This document shows positions 1 to 12,589 of a DNA stretch of 64,000 nt, piece by piece. Position 1 is the stretch's first letter; each line of letters opens with the position of its first letter. Location of the stretch: assembly GCF_004664715.2 (NCBI RefSeq), contig NC_051070.1:73040200-73104199 (forward strand). The letters run 5' to 3'. Below the pieces are notes generated by a model that was given only the letters and a program-made list of their open reading frames with translations, was not told the DNA's origin and searched no databases. The stretch is from Peromyscus leucopus (Eukaryota > Chordata > Mammalia > Rodentia > Cricetidae). Both the position numbers and the translations under genes were made by a program.

Positions 1-586
1 AGGAGCAAATTCTTGTCTTCTGGAACAGAGCAGTTTTGCAATTGGAGCCATCTCCAGCCCCAGAGTCCATGTTCCTAACAAGAACACAGTACTGTCTCTC
101 CAGCTTTGGAATGCCTGAGAGTGAAAGATATTGCTGTGACTTATTAATCTCAGATTATTTTAATAAATTAACAAATCTCAGATTATTTTCTCAGTATTTG
201 TGAAGTATATTTCCCTATATATAGTTCTAAAGTTTTTTTTAATATATAATTTATTCTATGTTCATTGGTGTTTTGTCTGGATGAGAGGGTCAGAAGCCCT
301 AGAACTTGAGTTGGGACAGATGTGAGCTGCCATGTGGGTGCTGGGAATTGAACCCAGGTCCTCTGGAAGAGCAGACCATACTCTTAACCACTGAGCCATC
401 TCTCTAGCCCCTCTTATATTGTTTTTTAAGAAAAGAGAGATAAGAAAGGTGGTGTTGCATGCCTTTAATCCTAGCGTAGTGCGTTCCAGGCCAGCCAGAG
501 CTACAGAGTGAGACCCTGTCTCAAAGCCCTCAAATAAAATGCTAGCGGAATGCTGACGATCTTTCTCCTTTCACTTCTGACTGCAG
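1..586 (+). other. Tep1 intron with B3-like and B1-like SINE remnants
   Basis: No Tep1 exon was recognised before 587. A minus-oriented tRNA-derived B2/B3 SINE occupies about 242-412 (gaattgaacccagg ... gagccatctctctagcccc). A degenerate plus-strand B1 lies at about 443-535. Confidence 0.6.
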
Positions 587-3500
587 GTCTCCTGCTCTAG
601 TGACGGCTCTGTGGGACTCTGGGATCCAGAGTCAGGACAGCAGCTTGGTCAGTTCCTGGGTCACCAGAGTGCCGTGAGCACCGTGGCTGCTGTGGTAAGG
701 CAATGGACTTCACCAGCATTCTCTGGGAAGGCCAGGAGAATCTGGGAGACTGGATGCATTAGGTGTCCAGTCTCAAAGGCAAATGGTAAAAATGCGATAC
801 TTAGGACCGTACTACAGTCTTGAGTCTGGTGGGTGATACGATGGGTGGCACATTAAAAACACGTCCTCTTAGGATTAGGAATTTCTGGCAAGATTGCAGT
901 CCCGAGCCGCTCAGCTCCACATCCTTTTACATCCTCCAAGTCCCAGATGTTTACCTTCCCCTCTCTGGAGGGAGTTAGGATCTTGGCCAGGTGTTTTCTC
1001 GGTTCTTAGTGTCTTAATCAGGAATTAAATAAAAACACACGCAGAATGGGCTGGAGAGATGGCTCAGCAGCCGAGAGCACTTCCTGAAGTCAGTTCTCAC
1101 GTCAGACAGCTCACAGCTGCCTGTGTCTCCAGCTCCACGGAGATCTGAAGCCTCTGCCCTCCTTGGGCACCTCCACTCATGTGTACATGCACACACACGC
1201 ACGCACGCATGCACGCACTTAAAATTTTTTTTTTAAATTTCAAAACACACACAGATTATGAGGGCAGAGGGACAATTTTATTCAAAGCAAAACAACAGTA
1301 CAATAGCCTGTCAACAAGGACAGCGGGCCACGTAAGTGAAAGAATACTCGGGGCCCTAGGTTATTGGTTAGGGCTTCTTGGATGAGGTCTGCAGGAAGGA
1401 GGAGTTTGGTTACTGGCGATCACTAGGGGTACAAGGTATAGTTTGTGTGGTTCTCGATTTCTGTTGACAGACTTGGATTAAATAAGCTTTTGGCTCTCTG
1501 CACATGTCTTCTACCACAATGCATCTGCTTTTAATTATATGTATACCAAGCAGGGACACAGTTTGCGTTACTGCACAGGCATCCAAAACCAGTTCTGGCC
1601 AGATCAGACCCCCGCACCCACCCCGCCCTCATCCCCAGAGGGATGATAGGATATGATTGGATGGAAATCTGTCCATGTTTGATGCATGTTAGGGGGAAGA
1701 GAAATTTATTCCATTTGTCCAAAGGTAGGAATGTGTGTAACTCTATGCAGGTGGGGAACTAAGGTTGCTGACGTGTTGTTTAGAGGGGGGGGGGGCGGGG
1801 TATGCATAGCACATGCAGGTCAGGGTCTCGGGCCGCCAGATGAGTTAGTACAAGACAGTTGTGTGCACACTCCAAACAGGCGCAGTCCAAGACTGCTAAC
1901 CTCCTCCCTTTGCCTGCCCGCCTCCTTTCCCGCGTCCCATTCACTGCGACTGTCCTCTGACACTGTGATCCGGGGACAGGAGGAACACATAGTGTCTGTG
2001 AGCCGGGATGGGACCTTGAAAGTGTGGGACCGTCAGGGCGTGGAGCTGACCAGCATCCCTGCTCACTCGGGACCCATCAGCCAGTGTGCAGCTGCCCTGG
2101 AGCCCCGCCCAGGTATTGAACTGTCGCCCTTCGCCCTTCGCTGCTACCTCGTCCTTTTGGGTCTCCTTCTCTTCCTTCTCCTCTTCTTTTTCAGTAGTGG
2201 AGAGTAAACCTAGGGCCCGGGGCTTGCTACGCCGCCAGCTAGCACTCGATTTCCAGCCTTTGCCTCTGGGCCTGGCCGTTCCTTCTGAGTTGTTTTCCCT
2301 GTCTTCTCAGCTGGACAGCCTGGATCGGAGCTTCTGGTGGTGACTGTTGGACTGGATGGGGCCGCAAAGTTGTGGCATCCCCTCTTGGTGAGTTCTCTGC
2401 AAGAACTGGGGTCGGGAAGAGATAGAGAAGGTACGCAGGTACGCAGGACAACCTCTGCCAACCCCCTTTTCCTAGGTGTGCCAAATGCGCACCCTCCAGG
2501 GACACAGCGGTCCAGTCACGGCCGCTGCTGCGTCCGAGGCCTCAGGCCTCCTGCTGACCTCAGATAACAGCTCTGTCCACCTCTGGCAGATCCCCAAGGA
2601 AGCAGGTGAGTGAGGGGAGGAGGAGGTAGCGTGAAAGAAGACTGGAACAAAGGATGCTGAGGTCACCTGATACCTCTTTATCTTGCTAGTCTGAGACAAG
2701 GTTTCACTTTGTAGTCTTGGCTAGCCTGGAACTTTAGACCAGGTTGGCCTTAGACTCACAGAGATCCCCCTGCCTCTGTATCCCCAGTGATAGGATGAAA
2801 GGCATGCATCACTAATCCTAGCTCAGTATCAGAGCTCTTAATGTATATATGCCTTCCTTTCTTCACCAGATGACACACACAAACCTAGGAGTTCTGTGGT
2901 CATCACTGCTGTGGCATGGGCACCAGATGGTTCTCTGGCAGTGTCTGGAAATGAAGCTGGGGAGCTAACACTGTGGCAGGAAGCCAAAGCTGTGGCTACA
3001 GCACAGGTTGTCTAAGTCCGTGTGAATTCCGTCCACCTGGGTGTTTAGTGGAACCTCCTTGGGTTAGAGTTTTGCCTGCCCATCCAGGAGGGGAAAGGTT
3101 TATGCTTTTTCCTCAAAAGTACTGAACTGAACTTGCTTCACACACAGGCTCCGGGCTGCGTCAGTGACCTGATCTGGTACTCGGCACATTCATTCTTTGT
3201 TCTCAGTGCTAGTGAAAAAATCAGCGAGTGGCAGGTGGAACTGATGGAAGGTTCGACGTCCAGAAACCCCAGGTGACACAAGGCATCTGCTGGTGGGAAT
3301 ATCGAGCTACATAGACCTAGGATGTTGTTATGGTCTGTCTGTGCTTTTGGGTGAGGCTGGTGGGATGTCAGCTGCCCCTGGCTTTATGAGTTGTTTTCAG
3401 ATGACATTTATGGATCTTTGTGTATCTATATGACGAGGAACTGGCTATGGGGGGCAGCTAAGTTGTTTTGCTTTATACTACTTTCTTTGGGAGTAGTACC

Positions 3501-4530
3501 CGTGGAAGTGAGGAGTCTGAGGGAGGTCAGCTCAAGTAGTGCCTTCTGCTGTTTGTTCATGTCTTTAGAGTCTTCAGCTGTGTGTGCAGAGGTCAGAGAG
3601 CAACCTGAGGGGGGCGACTCTCCTGCCAACATGTGGGTTCTGGGACTCAAACTAAGGTCATCAGGCTCAGTGGCCAGTGCCTTCACCCATTGCGCCCTGG
3701 TCTTGTCAGTTTAAACGAGTGATTCTTTTTTATTTCGGTTTTTGGTTTTTTTTGAGACAGGGTTTCTCTGTGTAACAGCCCTGGCTGTCCTGGAACTCAC
3801 TCTGTAGACCAGGCTGGCCTCACAGAGATCTGCCTGCCTCTGCCTCCCGAGTGCTGGGATTAAAGGCGTGCGCCACTAAATGAGTAATTCTTTTTGTTTT
3901 GTTTTGTTTTTTGAGGCAGGGGTTCTCTGTGTAGCTTTGCACCTTTCCTGGAACTCACTTGGTAGCCCAGGCTGGCCTTGAACTCAGAGATCCGCCTGCC
4001 TCTGCCTCCCGAGTGCTGGGATTAAAGGCGTGCGCCACCACCGCCCGGCTTTATTACTTTTTTTGAAGCAAGGTTTTGTTATATTGCTCAAGCTAGCAGT
4101 TCAGACTCCTTCCCACTGAGCCTCTTGAGTGGCTACAATTAGAGGTGTGTGGCATCAAACCCAGATGAATTTTTAAAAGGCCTTCAGTAGCTCATAGGTC
4201 TGCAAAATTTGAGAAATGTTAGCAAAGAGATGGTCTTTAAAATTAGACATAAAAAAAAATGAAGATTTTTCTGGGCCAGTAAGGGAAGGAAATGGTATTC
4301 CAGAAAAGCAAATAGTGTTAACATAACCCAGAAAAGTGAGTAGTGTTAACAAAATTTATGCATGGGAGTTCTCAGAGTATTCTGGGTTTCTTTGTTTGTT
4401 TGTTTTTGGTTTTTGTTTTTGTTTTTGTTTTTTTTTCTGGAGCCAAGGACCAAATCCAGGGCCTTGTGCTTGCTAGGCAAGCGCTCTACCACTGAGCTAA
4501 ATCCCCAACCCCTCTGTTGTTTTTTTTTTT

Positions 4531-4586
<56 letters not shown>

Positions 4587-6253
4587 TGATGGGGTTTGCT
4601 TGTTCAGGGCACTCATATGGAGGACAGAGGACAGTTCTTGGAGTCAGTTCTTTCCTGCACTTTGTGCCGACCTGATGAGCTGTCTTTCTGGCCCTACTTG
4701 GAGTGTGGGGCCAGAATTCTGGGTGTAGCCAAGACCTTGGGTTCCTAGAGGGGATGGGGAAGGTGGTGGCCAAGAAGAAGGTAGATGGTGGTGGGGCCGT
4801 CCTTTAATTCTAGCACTCAGGAGCAGATCTCTTTTAGTTCAAGACCAACCTGGGCTACATAGAGAGTTTCAGGCCCCAAAGCAAGGTTAGTACATTTAGA
4901 GACCTGCCCGGAACTATGGACTTGGATGGATTAGGTCTTTGTTTTCATTTTTGGCTGGTGGTGCTGTCTTCATGCTGAGTGTTATGGCCTGAATGGTACT
5001 TCCATCATGGAGTCAGTTGTGCTGAGGTCTGGAGGCCTTCGGCCCTGTTACAGAAGGAAGTTTCCACAGAGCTTATTGATGGACACAAAAAGACAGCAGT
5101 GTTATCAAGTAAGGGAGCGTGATGGTGGATGCTGCTGTAAGAAAGGCAGGCACTGGGGATGTAGCTCAGGGCTGGAGTACTTGTCTGAGTCCTGCCAGCG
5201 GCTCCGGATCTCATCCCCAGTACAGCAAAAGCAAGCAAGCAAACGTGCACACAGCAGTCAGGAACAGGACATGTGGTGTAGTCAGTCACGTGTTTTATAC
5301 TTCATTCACGAGCAGTGCGTGGGAATGCGTCTGAGAGAAGTTAGCTAAGGAAGTGTTTGTGTGTGTCTTTTGAGCTACAGTCTTCACATGAAGCGAGTTC
5401 TACAGGAGGACTTGGGAGTCTTGACAGGTCTGGTTCTGGCCCCTGATGGCCAGTCTCTCATCTTAATGAAAGAGAATGTGGAATTACTACAGATGAAGCC
5501 TGGGTGTACTCCAACTAGGATCTGGTAAGATACAAAACCTCTTGGGCTGAAAAGAAGAAAAAAGGTTTAGTGGTTACCCTGAGATCGAGGCAAACTCAGG
5601 GTATAGCACCAGGGTCTTAAAGAGAGGTGGTCTTGGGCTCAGTCTTTTACTTTCTTATAAAACAGCAGAAAGTATGGAGTGCATTCTTCAGTCCTGTGCA
5701 CCAGCAAGGAGTCCGGCGTGTTTTACCTGCAGCAGGAGGACTCTGGATATCTTTCTTTCTTGGTGAGTCCTGTGTGGATGTGTTACACCAAACATTGGTC
5801 TAGATTCTGGACTCTAGAACCAATGCATTTAAACACTGGAACCCATCATGGAGGAAAGAGGGAAGGGAAAGGCAGGTGGCTCCGATCCTCTCATCTCCCT
5901 TCCCTGGAGCAACTCCGTTTGAAATCACGGGATGCTGAGTTCCCATCTAAGATTTCCCTGTGCAAAAAAAAAAAAAAAAGGTTGTAGAATTTTTAAAGCC
6001 AGGGACCTAGGAGGGTTTTTGTTGTTGTTTTCCCCTTCTTTTCTCTCCCCTCTTCTCCCCTCCCCTCTCTTCCTCTCCCCTCCCCTTTTTCCTTTTCTTT
6101 CATTTTGAGATCAGGTCTCACTGTGTAGCCATGTCTGACCTGGAGCTCACAGGCATCTGCTTGCCTCTGCCTCCTGAGTGCTGGGTTGTGTGTGCCACTG
6201 TGCCGGTTCTTTCTCATCTTTTTAAAGTATGCATACTTTGCTATACAAGTGCG

Positions 6254-6314
<61 letters not shown>

Positions 6315-6459
6315 AAAACAAAAATTTTAAAAGAAGTCAGAAAACAACTTAGTGGGTTTGTTCTCTCTTTCTACCATGTGGTTTCTAGAGATCAAACTCA
6401 GGTTGTCAGGCCCGGTGACAATTGCTCCTACCTGCTGAGCCATCTCTCTGGCCCCCTAG

Positions 6460-6500
<41 letters not shown>

Positions 6501-8208
6501 CTCTCTTCTAACTCTCCCTTCCTTCACCTCCCTCTCTCCCTCCCTCCCTCCCTCCCTCCTTCCCTCTCTGCCTCCCTCCCTTCCTTCCTTTCTTTCTTTT
6601 TTGGTTTTTTGAGACAGGCTTTCTCTGTGTAGCCCTGGGCTGTCTTGGGACTCACTCCATTGAGCAGGCTGGCCTGGAACTCAAAGATCCACCTGCCTCA
6701 GGTTCTCTAGTGCTGAGATTAAAGGCGTGTGCCACCACGCCCAGCCTGTCCCCCAGGTTTTTTAATTGTGATTTTTTTTTTACTGACTCTGTCAGTGTGA
6801 GCATTTGAGGGCAAGGCCTGCACCGTGTCTCTGTCATGCTGCCGTTATCTCATAGGCGTTTTACACTTACCGATTTCGGTATGTCAAAGTTAGATTCCAT
6901 TCCCAAGTGTCCTGAGGTCTCTTGTTTCTGAAAAGCTTATGAAATCCTAGCCTGATACCTACTCAAGTAACCTATAAAGCCTTTCTAGGAAGCAGTGGTT
7001 CTGTTCCCAAATATGTATCTAAGTAAAAGAAGTGTACATGTCCCCAAATGCCAGGCACAGGCAGGTCTCTGTCAGCCTGGTTCAGCGTAGCCAAACCAAT
7101 GTATGTGCCTGGGCACAGAGAGAAGACAGGTAGCTTCAGTGTAGAACCGTGGGGCAGAAAAGCAGACCATGACACTGAGTGTTGACAAATGGGAAATGCA
7201 CATACATATGTCATGTTCTGCCAAAGGAGGCTAGACACAAACATGTCCTCACTACAGAGACCTCACTCACGTGGTGTAGGTCGTGACACTAAAATCTGCT
7301 GCCAGCGCTGGGGGTTCTTCTACCCACTGGGGATGGGCGTGATAACAACATCAAGATGTAGATATGTTCTACATCTTCACCTGGGGGAGCTCAGGGATAG
7401 ATTCTTACACGCATTCATCCGATGTCTGGACTGGACTTGTAGATTGCTTTTTAATGTCCTGAGCACGTTGGAGCAGAACACTGTGGTTTTGTTCGTGGAG
7501 TTGTGTGCTGTGTGCTCAGACTGAACGAAGTTACCTAATCACCTGTCCTTTCACAGGAGCAGAAGGAGTCAGGAGAGTTTGGGCAGGCCCTGGAGTTCGA
7601 TCTGAACTTAAAGAATCCTAATGGGTCCCTGGTATCAATCACTCAGGCCAAACCAGAGTCTGGTTAGTGGGAGCGAAAAGCCCAGAGGAGCTCTGGGGTG
7701 GCTTAGGGGAGGCTGGTGGGTCCTAAAGGCCTGAGACCTGGCTCTCTAACCTGACTCTTAAAATGTCAGAGTCATCATTTCTCTGTGCCACCTCTGATGG
7801 AATGCTGTGGACCGTAGCTGAGTGTACCGCAGACGGAGGAGAATGGATTGTAGGTAACACTTGGCAGAAAGAAGCAAAAACACCTAAAACTGAGACTCCA
7901 GGGACAGATTCATCTGAGTCAAATTCCTCCGTGGAGAGCTGGCAGGAACCCAGACATTTGAAGGCACGTCAATGTAAAAAGGTAAGCTTGGGGCAAGGGT
8001 CATAGAGAAGGAGGAGGTTCTAGATCTGACGCAGCCGCCTTCGAAGCTTCCTTAATGGAAAGGTCTCCCTGAGAACTCATGTTGTTCCCCTCCTCTCTGA
8101 GATCCACTTGGGCGCAGTCACAGCCCTCCATGTGCTTCCTGGATTGCTGGTGACTGCTTCGAAGGACAGAGATGTTAAGCTGTGGGAGAGACCCAGTATG
8201 CAGCTGGT

Positions 8209-8256
<48 letters not shown>

Positions 8257-8571
8257 ACATGCATGCAAACTGGGAAAGGGCTACTACAAGAAAACATTTA
8301 GGCTAAGGAGGGGCTAAAGATGGAAGTTGTTTGCGTCGATCTCTCTTGCAGTGGCCCAATGCTAAGGTAGTGATTTGAGAGAAAGATAAGTTAATAAGGA
8401 GACCCCAGGCCTGTAGCTTCACCTCTCCCATTTCTGTTCCTGTCTTAGTTGGGTTTGTTCCGATGTGATGGGCCAGTGAGCTGCCTGGAACCTTGGCTGG
8501 GGCCCAACTCTACCCTGCAGCTTGCCGTGGGAGACACTCAAGGAAACCTGTATTTTCTATCCTGGGAATGA
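587..8571 (+). CDS. Tep1: Tep1, telomerase-associated protein 1 (3' part, last 12 coding exons)
   Basis: Exons read by GT/AG sites and frame continuity: 587-694, 1980-2112, 2311-2387, 2476-2605, 2870-3006, 3148-3272, 5381-5524, 5666-5762, 7557-7662, 7770-7981, 8102-8206 and 8449-8571 (stop TGA 8569-8571). They sum to 1497 nt, that is 498 residues plus stop, with every junction phase matching. The product is a run of WD40 blades with blade-end motifs such as VGLWD, LKVWD, AKLWH, VHLWQ, LTLWQ, ISEWQ and VKLWE, ending FLSWE. From family knowledge, TEP1 (about 2.6 thousand residues) binds telomerase RNA and vault RNA; its C-terminal WD repeats form a propeller scaffold, while the TROVE and NACHT domains lie upstream, outside the window. 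The exon at 7770 carries a Ser/Thr/Glu-rich insertion between blades. Donors at 3007 (gttgtc) and 7663 (gttagt) are weak but frame-supported. The gene is cut by the window start and is convergent with Parp2. Confidence 0.93.
1048..1228 (+). repeat. B2/B3-family SINE
   Basis: It starts with the Pol III promoter-like gggctggagagatggctcag and ends in CA-rich then T-rich sequence, inside a Tep1 intron. Confidence 0.75.
2690..2823 (-). repeat. B1 SINE (old)
   Basis: Minus-strand B1 pattern: gagacaaggtttcac ... agactcacagagatcc ... gatgaaaggcatgcatcac. It lies between Tep1 exons. Confidence 0.75.
3555..4056 (-). repeat. Cluster: B3-like fragment plus two B1 SINEs
   Basis: A B2/B3-like minus fragment (about 3555-3708) is followed by two adjacent minus-strand B1 copies (about 3740-3880 and 3900-4050). 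The second carries the 'agctttgcacctttcctgg' variant and ends in ccaccaccgcccggc. Confidence 0.8.
4430..4513 (-). repeat. ID SINE
   Basis: Reverse complement of an ID element: gggccttgtgcttgctaggc ... taccactgagctaaatcccc, derived from tRNA-Ala. Confidence 0.85.
4533..4585 (+). repeat. (GT)n microsatellite
   Basis: About 26 GT dinucleotides in a Tep1 intron. Open frames through it are CV/HT artefacts. Confidence 0.95.
4785..5240 (+). repeat. B1-like fragment and degenerate ID SINE
   Basis: A truncated plus-strand B1 at about 4785-4882 and an ID-like element at about 5150-5240 (actggggatgtagctcag ... atctcatccccagtac). Confidence 0.55.
6030..6746 (-). repeat. SINE and simple-repeat cluster
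   Basis: A pyrimidine tract (6030-6095), a minus B1 (about 6100-6215), a (GC)n(CA)n tract (6251-6312), a minus B2 fragment (about 6345-6457), (CT)n and (CCCT)n tracts (6463-6600), and a second minus B1 (about 6600-6746). All lie within one Tep1 intron. Confidence 0.8.
6870..7556 (+). other. Tep1 intron sequence without recognised repeats
   Basis: No exon, SINE or RNA gene was recognised. The only usable splice signal is the acceptor of the exon at 7557. Confidence 0.5.
8208..8254 (+). repeat. (GT)n microsatellite at a Tep1 donor
   Basis: The GT tract begins in the donor of the exon ending at 8206 (CTG|gtaagtgtgtg), so length changes occur only a few bases from a splice site. Confidence 0.95.
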
Positions 8572-8690
8572 CAATGCGGTACTCGGAACAAAGATGACGT
8601 CACTTGTACTAGATGATGCAAACTGGAAGACACCAGTGTCTACATTCTTAATAAGATCATAAAAATAAAGTGTTGGAAGATCTTAAGTGC
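8572..8690 (+). terminator. Tep1: Tep1 3'UTR and poly(A) signal (AATAAA 8664-8669)
   Basis: The 3'UTR after the TGA is only about 120 nt. AATAAA sits at 8664-8669, followed by a GT-rich stretch ('tgattgtgttc') from about 8696 that fits a downstream cleavage element. The exact cleavage site is inferred. Confidence 0.8.
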
Positions 8691-9187
8691 AGCCCTGATT
8701 GTGTTCTCTAGTGGATTTACATCAACAGGAAGGGGTATGGATGTTCTTTTCTAATTTAGCATTAATTTGTATTAGAACTGCAAGGAAATGAACCACATCT
8801 TTCATAGGTAGGTTAGAGTTCTGTGTCCCTGCCTCCTTAAGATCTAAACCCCCACCCCTGCCAGGAGGTGGAGTGAGCATTGTCAACCAGTACTTAGTTT
8901 GAATAGACCTGAGGGACTTTGTTTTGTCATGAAAGGAAGCAAGAAAGAGTGAGTCCAAGTCAATAGACTTGTGAGCATTTAGAAAATGGATAGACCCAGG
9001 GCACTTCTGGGTTCCCCTCACAGACACAGCCCTCTTCCCAGTATAACTGGCCAGAGAGAGGAACCAAGGCACTGAAGGCAGAATGAGTCTTTGACTTTGC
9101 ACTTGACTTACAAGCATTCATTGATAGACTAATCCGCATTCTTGGAAGAAATCACAAACATATTTCTCCCGCAGATTGAAGTTCATG

Positions 9188-9805
9188 GAGCTGGAGAGAA
9201 GGCCCCATGGTTACGGGCATTGGCCACTCTTCCAGAGGACACAGGTTCCGCTCTCATTGCCTATATGGTAGCTCACAACTGGCTGTAACTCCAGTTCCAG
9301 GAACCCATCACCCTCTTCTAGCTTCCATAGGGAATGCATGCATGTGGTACACAGACATACATGCAGTCAGAACACTCATACACATAAAATAAAAACAAAT
9401 CTTTTCTTAAAGTGTTCTTTTTTAAATTAATTAGTTTTATTTCATGTGCATTGGTGTTTTGCTCTTGGTGTCAGATCCCCTGGAACTGGAGTTACAGACA
9501 GTTCTGGGCTTCCATGTGGGTGCTGGGAATTGAACCTGTCTCCTCTGGAAGAGTAGTTAGTGCTCTTAACCACTGAGCCATCTCTCCAGCCCCTCTTAAA
9601 GTGTTCTTTAAAAAAAAACAACAACAACAAAAACAAAACAAAAACCAGGATAGCTGGGTGGTAGTGGCCTTTAATCCCAGCACTGGGGAGGCAGAGGTAG
9701 GCCGATCTCTATGAGTTCGAGGCCAGCCTGGTCTACAGAGTGAGTTCTAGGGCAGCCAGGGCTATTACACAGAGAAACCCTGTCTTGAAAAACAAAACAA
9801 AAATG
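9188..9805. repeat. B3 (+), B3 (-), B1 (+) cluster
   Basis: A plus B3 at about 9188-9405, a minus B3 at about 9422-9594 and a plus B1 at about 9650-9800. The two B3 copies face each other and could form an inverted-repeat hairpin. The stretch 8690-9187 shows nothing recognisable. Confidence 0.8.
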
Positions 9806-9881
9806 AAGTTCATAAAACTTATGATATGTTGACAAGTGGAATAATCATGTCCATGGATTTACATTGATTCTGACTTATGAA

Positions 9882-10498
9882 GTTCTAGCCTTGAACTCAG
9901 AGATCTGTCTGACTTCTCCTTCACCTCCTGAGTGCTGAGATTCAAGCTGTGAGCTACCATGCCCAGCTCTGTAAAAGTTACTGTGAAGCATAGTGGTATA
10001 TGACCATAGTCTCTACTTAGGCTGAGGAAGGAGGATTATCATGAATTTGAGGTCATCCTGGCCTACATAGTGAGTTCTAAGACAGCCGGACATATAGAGT
10101 GAGATCTTGTCTCAAAAATAAAGGGGCCAGGGAGATGACTCAGTGGGTAAGAGCACCTGATACCAACCTGAGTTTGATCTTCAGAACCCACAGTAGGAGG
10201 AAAACCAACTCCTGCAAATTGTCCTGTGACCCCTGCATGTACACCATAGTATGTATACATGTGTGTGTGTCTCCCTGTCCCCATAAGTAAATAAATAGAT
10301 AAAGTGGGAAATAATAATAATAAAAAAACTTTCGCCGGGCGGTGGTGGCGCACGCCTTTAATCCCAGCACTTGGGAGGCAGAGGCAGGTGGATCTCTGTG
10401 AGTTCGAGGCCAGCCTGGGCTACCAAGTGAGTCCCAGGAAAGGCGCAAAGCTACACAGAGAAACCTTGTCTCAAAAAACCAAAAAAAAAAAAAAAAAA
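9882..10498. repeat. B1 and B2-like SINE cluster
   Basis: A minus B1 fragment (about 9882-9970), a plus B1-like element (about 9986-10122), a plus B2/B4-like element (about 10123-10325) and a young plus B1 (10333-10499) with the 'ctaccaagtgag ... aaaggcgcaaagct' variant and an 18-nt A tail. Confidence 0.8.
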
Positions 10499-10717
10499 AC
10501 TTTCTCTGAACCTCATTATTTTTTCTAAAATGCTATTTTATGAGTGAGAGAAAAGAAAGAACTCTACTTACCTCACGGACATTGGTGTGTCGCGTATCAA
10601 GTAACTGTTGGCACTAAAATTTTTCACCTGGTAATAACACACAATTCCCACTCATTAATTAATAAATGTTAGCAAAGAAGTCATATGGTTATACTAATGT
10701 TGAAGAGGGAGGGATTT

Positions 10718-11138
10718 TTTTTTTTTTTTTGAGACACTATAAAGACTAGGCTGGCTTCCAACTCAGAGATACGTTTGCCCCTGCCTCCTGAGTGTGGGGA
10801 TTAAATGTGTGAATCACCATGCCTGGCTAAGAAATTTATTTTTTTGTTTCTGAAAGGAGAATCAGAAACAAAAACAAATAATAGATATATCCCCAAAGAA
10901 TTTAACTGTTGGTAACTTTTTAGTGGTGTGGTATATGTGTATATATTTTTGGCTTTCTGAGACAGGGTTGAACTTCCTACACTGCTGAGGATGACCCTGA
11001 TCTCATGATCCCCTTGTCTCCATCCTACCAGACTCTGGGATTATAGGTTCATTTTTCTTTCATGATGCTGAAGTTCAGACTCAGGACCACATGCAAGCTG
11101 GATAGTACTTTACCATTGAGCTACACTCCGACCTAGCT
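10718..11138 (-). repeat. B1 fragment and B4-type (B1+ID) composite
   Basis: A minus B1 fragment lies at about 10718-10832. A minus B1-like plus ID-like pair at about 10945-11138 resembles the B4 composite SINE. The copies are degenerate. Confidence 0.55.
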
Positions 11139-11164
11139 TCTTTTTTTTCCCCTTCAAATAATTT

Positions 11165-11214
11165 TTAAAAATTTTAGATTTATTTATGTGTATGAGTGTT
11201 TTGGGTGCATGTGC

Positions 11215-11266
<52 letters not shown>

Positions 11267-11406
11267 CTGGTGCCCACAAGGGTTAGAAGTCAGAGTTGGG
11301 TCTTGTGGAACTGGTTTTGAGCTACCATGTGGGTTTTGGGAACTGAATCGAGGTCCTCTGTAAGAGCAATGAGTGCTCCTCACTGCTGATCCATCCCTCA
11401 CGCCCC
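11165..11406 (-). repeat. B3 SINE with internal (GT)n
   Basis: A minus-strand B3 with a (GT)n expansion at 11214-11266 in its 3' body. It ends in the reversed SINE promoter near cccctttc. Confidence 0.8.
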
Positions 11407-11671
11407 TTTCTTCAAGATGCTTAGGATTTACAGAACAGCTGCAAGAATGGTAAAGGTTGTTCTTAGATGTCCTTCATCTGCTTCCTCTAACACTGACATC
11501 TCACTTAACATTTCTACAGGATTATTAACTAAAATACAGATACTGGATTTTGCCACTTTGAGACCCCACATTACATTTAGCCACGTCTCCTCTAATTGTG
11601 AGGTCTTTCAGTTTTTTTATAATCTTGATACTTCTGAAGAGTACTGACTCAGGGTTTTGTAGGCTGTGCCT

Positions 11672-12360
11672 TTTTTGTTTTGTTTTTTGTTTTTTTGAGA
11701 CAGGATTTCTCTGTGTGGTTTTGGTGCCTGTCCTGGATCTCGCTCTGTAGACCAGGCTGGCCTCGAACTCACAGAGATCCACCTGGTTCTCCCTCCCGAG
11801 TGCTGGCATTAAAGGCGTGTGCCACCGCCACCCGGCTCTGCCTTTTTTGGTTTTGTCTGTTCTTGTCTCGTGAATAGACTGAGAGTGTAGGTTTTAGAGG
11901 AGATGTGTGTTTCTCCTTGCATCCTTTCAGAGGACAGAAGATGCCAATATGACTTGTTACTGGTGATGTCAACCTTCATCATTTTAAAAGATCGTTTGTT
12001 TGTTTGTTTGTTTGAGACAGGGTCTCACTATACAGCACTGGCTGCCTGGAACTTGCCAGTGCACTGTCCTTCCTGTCTCTGCTTCCCGGGTGCTGGGATC
12101 ACAGGCATGCACCACTGCACCACCAACCCTGCTGAAAGTTTTGTTTTGATAAGGTAGCTGGGCCAGGTGGGTAGGCTGTGATTCTAGCTTCTCTGCAGGG
12201 TTGAAGCAGAAGATGGGGCAGAGGTAGCCTGAGCTACAGAATTAAATTCAAGCCTAATCTGGCCAACTTACTGAGGCCCTGATTCATGTAGCTTAGTGTT
12301 ACAGCACTTGCCTAGCATGTGGGTGGCCCTAGATTCAGATCCCATTACCATACATACTTA
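11672..12360. repeat. B1 copies and B4-like composite
   Basis: A minus B1 with the 'ggttttggtgcctgtcctgg' variant (about 11672-11838), an older minus B1 (about 12010-12125), and a plus B1-like plus ID-like pair (about 12155-12360). Confidence 0.65.
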
Positions 12361-12589
12361 AAAAGAGACCAATTTATTTGTTTGCTTGTGCTGTCCTGAT
12401 GTAGTCTGAAAAACTAATTTAATCAAGGTCACAAAGATTCCCTTTAGGTTTTGAGTTTCATACTGTTAGGCCTTACAGTCAGGTTGTGGTTCACTTAGTT
12501 TTGTACACATTGTAAGGAAGCATCCAGATTCATTGCTTTGCATGGGACAGCCAATGCTTTAGCACCATTTAGTTTTCGAAAGATTTATT

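Noticed and set aside
1686..2207. 173-codon open frame containing VSRDGTLKVWD
   Set aside because: Only the part at 1980-2112 is a real Tep1 exon; the rest is flanking intron read in the same frame.
6186..6632. Frames rich in HT, CV, SL or KE repeats, here and at 4537, 21403, 25745, 43080 and 60430
   Set aside because: They are translations of dinucleotide or tetranucleotide microsatellites.
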